Position numbers and translations under genes: made by a program
Shown: positions 40,301 through 49,300 of the stretch, in pieces
Numbering within the stretch: the first letter of the stretch is position 1
Layout: each line of letters starts with the position of its first letter
Assembly (NCBI GenBank): GCA_037039925.1
Contig: JAXRKP010001340.1
Location: forward strand, 1-64,000
Reading direction: 5' to 3'
DNA: 64,000 bases
Origin: Doris montereyensis
Lineage: Eukaryota; Mollusca; Gastropoda; Nudibranchia; Dorididae
The notes under the pieces: generated by a model
Databases searched by the model: none
Seen by the model: the letters and a program-made list of their open reading frames with translations, nothing else
What the model was told of the DNA's origin: nothing

Positions 40301-43300
40301 CTTTTTTTTCTTTTTACTCTTTCACTCACCTTTCATTTTGCTGTTTTCACTTTATTCACCCTGTGATCATCGATATGGTGGACTGGGCAAATTTCAATGA
40401 AGCAAACACATAAATTTTATGTTGGGCAGTTGGTGGGGGCTGCTGGTAGTTCCTTCCTCTAATGGTTGACTTTTTGACACGTCTTTTATGTAGCTAACTG
40501 CTCTTAATTCACCCCTGGGATCCCTGCATAATATGGTGGGAGGAGTGAATTGCAATGGAAGAATCAAAAACACTGTCATAACTTTAAGCTATAGAAATTG
40601 ATTGAAAATTTAGATATTATTTTATGTTTCAAAGCTTTATGCTTTGTCCTGAGTGATTGAATGAACTGCTTTGTCTTGAGTGATTGAAATGAACTGTTTT
40701 GTCTTGAGTGATTGAATTAACTGCTTTGATTTGAGTGATTGAATGAACTGTTTTGTCTTGAGTGATTAAATGAACTGCTTTGTTTGAGTGATTGAATAAA
40801 CTGTCTTGTCTTGAGTGATTGAATGAACTACTTTGTCTTGAGTAATTGAATGAACTGCCTTGTCTTGAGTGATTGAATTAACTGCTTTGATTTGAGTGAT
40901 TGAATGAACTGTTTTGTCTTGAGTGATTGAATAAACTGCCTTGTCTTGAGTGATTGAATGAACTACTTTGTCTTGAGTAATTGAATGAGCTGTCTTGTCT
41001 TGAGTGATTGAATGAACTACTTTTTAAGTGATTGAATGATATGCCTTGTCTTGAGTGATTGAATGAACTACTTTTTGAGTGATTGAATGATATGCCTTGT
41101 CTTGAGTGATTGAGTGAACTACTTTGTCTTGAGTGATTGAATGAACTGTTTTGTCTTGAGTAATTGAATGAACTACTTTGTCTTGAGTGATTGAATGAAC
41201 TGCTTTGTTTTAAGTGATTGAATGAACTGTTTTGTCTTGAGCGATTGAATGAACTGTTTTGTCTTGAGTGATTGAATAAATTAGTGGCACTCATTGGCTC
41301 TTTGGCATTTCTCTTTATTAGCGTGACACCTCTTCATCCTCATGATAATTCCAAATGGGCAATGATCAGGAAGTGTAGATAAGGTTTACCTGAAATTTGT
41401 CTGCATGGCAAATTTTAATTCTTTCTACGATATTTTTGTCATATTAAAAAAATGTTTCTGTAACGTAATAAAATAACATTTTAATTCCATATGCAACACT
41501 GCCCCCATTTTGAAAAAAATTTAAAGGCAAATCTAAAATAAGGAAAAAATCAAAACGAAAGAGACTATTTGCAGGTATTCTAAAGGAAAAAGCACATGTA
41601 CAAAAAGCACATCATATGTAAAACCTACTTCCAAATACTTTACCGCTCAAGTTTGCTCCATAATCTATAGCCTAATTTCTTTCATTAAAAAGATTTGTAT
41701 AGAGATGCTCGAATTGTTATCAATAATTATATTTCCTAAATTGCTTTTATATGAATGTCATCTGTGTTCATGAATTTATTTCTCCTGAATTGTTTCGTGA
41801 TTTCAAAAATGAAATTCTGGTATGGTTGGTCATATCTTTTCCTTGAAAATAGTTGTATCTTTTTCACATGGACCCTAGAGTTATATATGGAGATGCATAA
41901 GTTTTTCATATTTTTACATCATTTCAGTCAAGACTTGCCAGAAGAAGTGAAATCTTGTCGATCCATACGTGAGTTTTCTAGTAAATCAATGCCATATGAT
42001 ATTTTGTGTGTAATTTATCCTGTGGCTTAAAATCTCATAATCTTTCCTTTCCTCTCTCTTCCATTGTTCTCTCTTTTCCTTTTCTCTTCTTTTTTTCCTC
42101 AGTGTTTTAGCTTCATCCTGGACATTCAGTGATCGTGATATTGTAATTGTAGCAGAGAGAAAAGTAAAGGGCTCAGTTTTTGAAATGCTGATGTCGCGTG
42201 CAGCTTTAGACCTGTTCAGAGTCCCCCCTCACCCCTCCCCTCCCAATGGATTTTATTTTACTGGATCTAAGGATGGCTGTATCGCACCTGATCTAAAACA
42301 GATGGATAACACTTTGGTGGTCTCATATCCTTGTCATGCTGGTTGAAAACCCCTTTAGCAGATTAGGTGGCTGTCGTGTTGGTTGAAACCCCTTTAGCAG
42401 ATTAGGTGGCTGTCATGTTGGTTGAAACCCCTTAGCAGATTATGTGGCTGTCGTGTTGGTTTGAAAACCCCTTCAGCAGATTATGTGGCTGTCATGTTGG
42501 TTGAAAACCCCTTCAGCAGATTATGTGGCTGTCATGTTTAGTTGAAACCCCTTCAGCAGATTATGTGGCTGTCATGTTGGTTGAAAACCCCTTTAGCAGA
42601 TTATGTGGCTGTCGTGTTGGTTGAAAACCCCTTTAGCAGATTAGGTGGCTGTCGTGTTGGTTGAAACCCCCTTTAGCAGATTAGGTGGCTGTCGTGTTGG
42701 TTGAAACCCCTTAGCAGATTATGTGGCTGTCGTGCTGGTTGAAAACCCCCTTCAGCAGATTATGTGGCTGTCGCTGTTGGTTGAAAACCCTTCAGCAGAT
42801 TATGTGGCTGTCATGTTGGTTGAAAACCCCTTCAGCAGATTATGTGGCTGTCATGTTGGTTGAAAACCCCTTCAGCAGATTATGTGGCTGTCGTGTTGGT
42901 TGAAACCCCTCAGCAGATTATGTGGCTGTCATGTTGGTTGAAAACCCCTTCAGCAGATTATGTGGCTGTCATGTTGGTTGAAAACCCCTTCAGCAGATTA
43001 TGTGGCTGTCATGTTGGTTGAAAACCCCTTTAGCAGATTATGTGGCTGTCGTGTTGGTTGAAAGCCCCTTCAGCAGATTATGTGGCTGTCGTGTTGGTTG
43101 AAAAACCCCTTCAGCAGATTATGTGGCTGTCATGTTGGTTGAAAACCCCCTTCAGCAGATTATGTGACTGTCATGTTGCTGAAAACCCCTTCAGCAGATT
43201 ATGTGGCTGTCGTGTTGGTTGAAAACCCCTTAGCAGATTATGTGGCTGTCATGTTGGTTGAAATTGCAGATAAAAACCCCTTCAGCAGATTATGTGGCTG

Positions 43301-46300
43301 TCATGTTGGTTGAAAACCCCTTCAGCAGATTACGTGGTTGGTTGAAAACCCCTTCAGCAGATTATGTGGCTGTCATGTTGGTTGAAAACCCCTTTCAGCA
43401 GATTATGTGGCTGTCAAACCCCCTTCACAGATTATGTGGCTGTCATTAAAAGGTTATGAAAATCAGATTTCTATTTTACAGATTATGTTTGTCTTCCAGA
43501 TTAATAAAACCCCTTAGCAGATTATGTGGCTCATGTTGGTTGAAATACATGGACTTTCCTGATGTGGCTGATAAAATCCTATAGTTTATAGATTAGAAAT
43601 TAATTTCAGTTTTATTCACAGATTATTTTATGAAACCCTTCAGAGATTATTTTACCCCTTCAGCAGATTATTCTGATTTAATAAGACCCCTTCAGCAGAT
43701 TAAGAAAAAAGATTACATGTTGGTTGAAAACCCCTTCAGCAGATTAGGTGGCTGTCATGTTGGTTGAAAATAAATGTGGCTGTCATGTTGGTTCAGATTA
43801 GGTGGCTGTCATGTTGGTTGAAAACCTTCCAAGATTATGTGGCAGATTTTCCATCAGTCATGTTGTGATAGATTATATTGTTATTAGTGGCTTTGCAATA
43901 CTAATCATAAATAAATGCTGTGAAATTGGATAGAAAAATGTTTTGCTTGTAACATTGTTTCTCTCAAACTGGACTTTCCTGAGATAAAAATGTTTAAGTG
44001 TTTATTCACTTTTATGCGATTTTATCATTCTGATTTAATAAGAAAGAAGAAAAAGACAACCTTCTTGCATAAATTTTCCCTCATCAGGTGTGATAGATTA
44101 TAAAGTTTTGCTGGTATTAATGTTTTTGCTTGTAACATTGTTTCTCTCAAAGTTTTTTGTTTTCATGAAAGTGATTTTACCCACTCTCAATAAAGTTTTG
44201 CTTTTTAATGAAGTTTTGTTTCATATATATTACAGCGAACAATATCTTGAGGATATGATCCGAACTCAAAGAATGAATGAGGATGAATTAGAAAGGGAAC
44301 CGGTTGAAAAGTCCTACCAGTCCATTTACATCAATCAAGTGAGTTTGAAGTCGTGTGAAAGTGGTAGAAATTAACAGTCATGCATTCTTAACTGCTTTCC
44401 TGTCTTGCTATATAAAATCTTTCTTTTCGCAAGACTTCATACACCTCACCTCAGTTATTGTAACTTTGCCAATACAACTGTATTGATTTGAGATGTTTAT
44501 TTCCATGTGATGTTTGCAGGCGGTTGGCGGGCGCTTTTATGGTAGGTCCTACTTCTGTCCCTTTCTTCTTTAACTTATCTTTCATCTTGATGTTTTCCTC
44601 TTAATTCACCCTGCGATCACTGCAATGGTGGACAGGGTAAATTTCAATGAAACAAACAAACAAATCATTATGATGGTTCATGGAGACTTGGTGTAAGTTT
44701 GTCTCTTCTATCTCGGCGGCTCTTGGTGGTTTTATTGTGGGTGGTTCTATCTCCACGGCTCTTGGTGGTTTTATTGTGGGTGGTTCTATCTCCACGGCTC
44801 TTGGTGGTTTTATTGTGGGTGGTTCTATCTCCACGGCTCTTGGTGGTTTTATTGTGGGTGGTTCTATCTCCACGGCTCTTGGTGGTTTTATTGTGGGTGG
44901 TTCTATCTCCACGGCTCTTGGTGGTTTTATTGTGGGTGGTTCTATCTCCATGGCTCTTGGTGGGCTTTATTGTGGGTGGTTCTATCTCCACGGCTCTTGG
45001 TGGTTTTATTGTGGGTGGTTCTATCTCCACGGCTCTTGGTGGTTTTATTGTGGGTGGTTCTATCTCCAGCGGCTCTTGGTGGTTTTTGTTGTGGGTGGTT
45101 GGTGCAGATGACAACACTTTGTGCACATTAAAGATCCTGTGGTTGTTTACAGGGCAGTCCGGGGAGAAATTAAAAATCCTACCAAAACCCATGAGATCAC
45201 CTTAGTTGTTGATGTGGGTAAACATAAGATCAAATCAAAAACAGAGGCATGATTCCTTTTTCACACTGAAGGTATCCTTTCATTCTTGTAGGTCTGTCTG
45301 ACAATCACTTCCCATTCTATTCCATTAAAACATTTGTTGTTGTTGTTGAAAATTTAGATCAACTAAAATTCGTTTGAGATCAATTAAAGAATCATACTCT
45401 CAATAGAGTATCAAAATGTAATTATATATATGTATATTTTATCATCTAGAAAACCCTTCATACTGTTTACTAGCATGTGGAAGTGTTCTCAATGTAGTTG
45501 AAGCTGTTTGTCTGGAGATAAGTTTGAATAGCTAAGATTTCACATCATATGTCACTGTCTAGCAGCACGGCATGGCATTGCAGTTCTTCCTAAAATGTTT
45601 GCTGTTGGCATTTGAAATAAATGGAAATTGAAAGACAGGAAAATTAGATTTGCTTTGTTTGAAATGTGAGGTCGGGGAAGAGAAAATGAAAGGAAGTTTT
45701 AAATACATGCCAATTTGTGATGTTATACCCCGGGTGATACCATAGACTATGAGACCTGGTCAGTACAATTGTATTACATACTGAACTTAAACAAGTAGCA
45801 GAATGGTAAAAATAGCTGAACCTTATAGAACTGCATCAAAACTATGTTTTATCAAAGTGGATAAGTTGAGATTTTGATTTTCATATAGGCAATAAACACT
45901 CAAGTCAGTTTTCAACTGAATGGGTCGGTTAAGGTACAAATAGCTGAGTGTTTCAATTTATTATGTCTCAAAACTGCCAAGTTCAAGAAGTTGTAATAAA
46001 TTAATTTCATGTAAAAAAATAATTAGGTCATTGGAGCAAACATCCCATTTAGATCTATCTCATGTGTGCAAAATGTTATGATTTAAAACTGATTTTCAAG
46101 AGAATTATTCAGTTTTTTTTTCTCTCTGTAAAATTAATATTTTTGGTTTGGCCCGACACCATCAATTATATATATATCAGATCTCGTTTTTTCTATACCA
46201 ATATGTATGTATATGTGTATGATTGTCTGTCTTGTGTATGTGTGAATATGCATGTTTCATATGTACATATTATTGAGCGATTTATTTTTGATTTTGGATT

Positions 46301-49300
46301 AAGTTAACACCATGGTCTCGATAGATAACACGTGTGTTGGTAGATATTTAGATGTTCCTCTGTTTGACTTTTTGTATTCATCTCAAGGTAATTGATGTAT
46401 TTCAATCAATCTAATAGTTACATTTGGCCCTCGTTGTGACATTCACTGTGTTCTTAAAGTAACCTTAAATTGGTTAGCTTTTTAACATTTTTATTTCAGT
46501 TAATCCAATAGTTAACATTTGCCTCATCTGTGACACTTAATGTGTCTTTAACACTTTGATTGCCAACTGCGACATATGTCATACTCTTCGATAGGACGCC
46601 ATATGCCATCCCGACATATGACGAAACTATTATAATGCCCAGAAACATTCGCATAGCCTAATTTGTATGCAGAGTTACTGGAGTTACTTCCTTTGACCGT
46701 AAGTCCGTCGGCCCTTTGCCTGAATTTTTGCGTGGCTAACGAGGCTGATTACTCGATTTAGAGTCGGTTTTTTCCCAATATTTACAACAGAACGATGGAA
46801 TCAGAAGATGTCACCAGTGTTTATCGTCATGATCATGACTCAGATGAAGAGTTAGATGATTATTTGAAAGGAGATGGGATTAGATCTAGCGGTGAAGCAA
46901 GTAGTGATAGTACTGATAACGACGATGAAATGATAGTGTCTGTAGATGTACCGAATGACCGCAACGAGCCATTTCCCAAAGTCGGCGTGCTATTAATGTT
47001 TCCAATGTCCAGAAGATTGAAAAAAACAAAATCACAAAATAGACTTCCAGTGACAAAACAGAACAGTTATAATAAAACTCAAGTGGGGTATAGAAATTGG
47101 ATGCATCCAGAGATTTGTGTTCAAATTGACATTTTATGACATATTACACATGATGAGGAACTTTTTCCCCAAAATGTGGCTATTATGTGTTTCAGTATAA
47201 TGTACTAAAACCTGTGAATTCATGGGAAAGTATCCTGAAAATTAATATCTTTACACTTTGTTTTTCAACTTGGGTTGTCTGCATAACATTATCATAAAAA
47301 ACCCCCATAAAAAATGTCACTGAAGTGCTCAATCAAAGCAAATATAGAAAAAAACAAATAAAATTTACATATTCATGATAACGTCAATATGGCTGCCATG
47401 GTTACGTGACCTCATTTGCATATTCGATGGTACGTACTGAAAGCTCATTTATTATTCCACCCATCCTCCAAATATCACTTACCTAGCTTAGTACTTATGG
47501 AGATATATATTTTTTGTAACATGACCCTGTTTTGCCCATTTTCTTCCCAAACCCTTGGCAATGGGGATTCCATAGGGCCTCGTAGAGCTTGGCAATCAAA
47601 GTGTTATGGTAGCTTTAAATTGGTCAGGGACATGAAAAACATAAAAGTATAATTCATTCACGTTTGCCTTTTCTTTCATTCTTTTCCCTTTTTACAGTCA
47701 CAAAGTGGAGTAGCGGTAGTGAGGTGAGCTTGTCTTTTATACGTTGTATTTTTGAATTAACTGCTCTTGATTCTGTCTTCTTGCAAATTAAAGATCGTCT
47801 CACGGTTCTAGGATCCATTTGATTTCAACGCCAAAAAGTTAAGTACCTCCCCAAGGGGGACTCGATAGTCTAGAGGCAAGGTGTCAGCCTCTCAACCAGA
47901 AGGTAGTGGATTCGAGCCTTGTCGACGGTTGAAAAATTGTCTCACGTTTTTTCGAGCACAATTTACCCCCTCCGGTCCAGGTAGGTGGATCGACATGGGA
48001 GACGGACGGTAAAGAGAAGGTCCCATGTGCAGATCACAACACTGTGCACGTTAAAGATCCCTTGGCTGTTTTCAGGGCAGCCCGAGGCAAAATTTTTTAA
48101 ATCTATCAAACACCAAGATTACCGTAGTTGTGGATGTGGGTAAATCAAATCAAATACAAAACCTCCCACAACTTCAAGTGTTGTTAAACAAAGATCAAAC
48201 CTTCTTTTTTTCTTTTTTGGTTTATTGTTATTTCAAAATGGTATTGTGTCTCCCAATTTGAAATATCTGTCCATCTCATAGTTAGGTATTTTTAAATCCT
48301 TTGACAAATTACAAGTCCAATAGGTAGCAATGATGACGGCAATGATTGTTTTGAAAAACAAAAACAAGAACAAAATTGAATGCAATGATTGTTTTGAAAA
48401 GCAAAAACAAAAACAAAATTGAAGGCAATGATTGTTTGAAAAACAAAAACAAAACAAAATTGAATGCAATGATTGTTATTTCTGTGACAAGACCACCTGG
48501 CCACCATGCTGAGTGCCACAAGGCTATGGGCTTCTGCATATTCAACAGCGTCGGGGTGGTAAGTGAAGTTCGCGCAGAAAAAATTTGGAGTTAAAGGTCA
48601 GTATTTATATGACATGTATACTATATTTACTTCTACATTTGTCTTCAAGGCGAATAATGATTAAGCGCGGGCAGTTGAGCGGGCGCAGCTGGTAGGCCTT
48701 TCATCTTTCTTTTCAGCCTTTCACTTATCTTTCATCTTGCTGTTTCTCTTAATTCACCCTGAGATCCCTGCAATGGTGGACAGGGTAAATTTCAATGAAC
48801 AAATGAATAATTAACCCTTTGCTGCTTAGGAGACAAAACATAGCAGAGCTGGGGAGAAATTGAAACCTTCTGAAGGACGTTATTCAAACGATATGCAAGT
48901 GTTTTATGCAGTTATGTCCCTTAGACCAATCAACAAACTTATTGAAAGGCGTAGTGTTGCAAGCTTGTTAATTCTACGGCCACATGGCATATAGCACACA
49001 CAAAACTGACCAGCCAGGAGCCCGTTAAGTCTACGGGCACCTGGCTTATGGCGTGCACAAACTGATCCACAGAATTTATGGGCACATGGAATTAAAAATT
49101 GAAATAAAAAGAGATCTAAAAACCAGGTCATACCTGAAAATTTCACTGTCTTGTCGTGTTCTTCTTAAGTCTTGGTTTTAACTTTGTAAATGTTCTTCTT
49201 GATTGACGACTAATACCTACTATTGTACATTTCTTCTCAAACAGCGGGCGGTTGGCGGGCCCTACTGATAGGGCATACTCCTTTCCTTTCACTCTTTCAC

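Noticed and set aside
44601..45205. Glycine-rich or Lys/Pro-rich repeat proteins
   Set aside because: They come from a nearly identical 39-bp tandem unit open in four frames.
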